Assembly: GCA_017420185.1 (NCBI GenBank)
Contig: JAFOJM010000007.1
Coordinates: forward strand, 1 to 38,422
DNA length: 38,422 nt
Source: Candidatus Saccharimonadota bacterium
Lineage (GTDB): Bacteria > Patescibacteriota > Saccharimonadia > Saccharimonadales > Saccharimonadaceae
Direction of reading: 5' to 3'
The notes beneath the pieces are model-generated. The model was not told the origin of the DNA. It made no database searches and worked only from the letters and a program-made list of their open reading frames with translations. Position 1 is the first letter of the stretch. Each line of letters opens with the position of its first letter. Position numbers and translations under genes: made by a program. Below are positions 38,382-38,422 of the stretch, piece after piece.

Positions 38382-38422
38382 GTGCCCGTAGCTCAGCTGG
38401 ATAGAGCGTTTGCTTGCGGAGC
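38382..38422 (+). tRNA. tRNA-Arg(GCG), cut by the window end
   Basis: Acceptor strand GTGCCCG (38382-38388), TA, D-stem GCTC/GAGC around AGCTGGATA, then anticodon stem TTTGC and loop TTGCGGA. The anticodon at 38416-38418 is GCG, reading CGC and by wobble CGU. The 3' half lies outside. Most bacteria decode CGN with tRNA-Arg(ACG) modified to inosine, so GCG is noteworthy. Confidence 0.85.

Noticed and set aside
1-38422. UGA recoded as glycine, as in Absconditabacteria and Gracilibacteria
   Set aside because: tsaD and the gene at 964 end in TGA at natural lengths, and internal in-frame TGA codons are not seen in the recognised genes.

Overview
The window looks like chromosome from a small-genome bacterium of the Patescibacteria/CPR type, most likely Saccharibacteria (TM7). 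That is an inference from content: compact genes, many short unrecognised genes, a large surface protein with Fibrobacter-type paralogous domains, a FemAB-type peptidoglycan enzyme, a CtpE-like P-type ATPase, and an idiosyncratic promoter grammar. TGA acts as a stop (tsaD and the gene at 964 end on it at sensible lengths), so the UGA-as-glycine code of related lineages does not apply. No rRNA, CRISPR array, reverse transcriptase or complete transposon is visible.

Layout. 1-760: the 5' part of an unknown gene running off the left edge. 964-1678: three overlapping small unknown genes. 1734-3037: a leaderless 13-codon ORF coupled to an acidic-tailed nucleotidyltransferase-like protein. 3189-10679 (mostly minus strand): an unknown coiled-coil protein, a MYG1-family hydrolase, a two-gene operon of a P-loop protein with a Csx3-like C-terminus and a SpoT-like HD hydrolase, a phage-type small protein, several micro-genes and a zinc-ribbon protein. 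10807-13303: a divergent pair, an HExxH-type protein and a membrane spermidine-synthase-like protein. 13308-17200: a tight five-gene envelope operon (vWA-like/OmpA-like anchor, two multi-helix membrane proteins, a soluble helical protein and a G5-domain protein). 17548-19050: rlmH and tsaD. 19043-20764: a NERD-UvrD-like helicase broken by one in-frame TAA. 21058-28493: an acidic protein, a 1257-residue surface protein and the P-type ATPase. 28565-28909: a decayed relative of the surface protein. 29011-30939: a DUF1771-like coiled-coil protein and a FemAB enzyme. 31476-34004: a transposase N-terminal remnant and three membrane proteins. 34068-38237: valS, a small gene with an apparent one-base shift, a HIT protein and a PAP2 phosphatase. 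The right edge cuts a tRNA-Arg(GCG).

Expression signals fall into two classes. Most housekeeping genes have an extended -10 box TGnTATAAT ending only 6-7 nt before the ATG, which predicts leaderless mRNAs. A second class has TTGACA-N17-TGnTAtAAT, mostly with a long structured leader and a strong Shine-Dalgarno site; it drives the unusual accessory genes, the envelope operon and one orphan leader that ends in a 10-codon ORF. Dispersed structured repeats add a third layer: three copies of a 125-155 bp element whose stems covary, two of them flanking femAB, and a separate MITE-like family sharing a CCGTATTTCGGAAGCT-type end.
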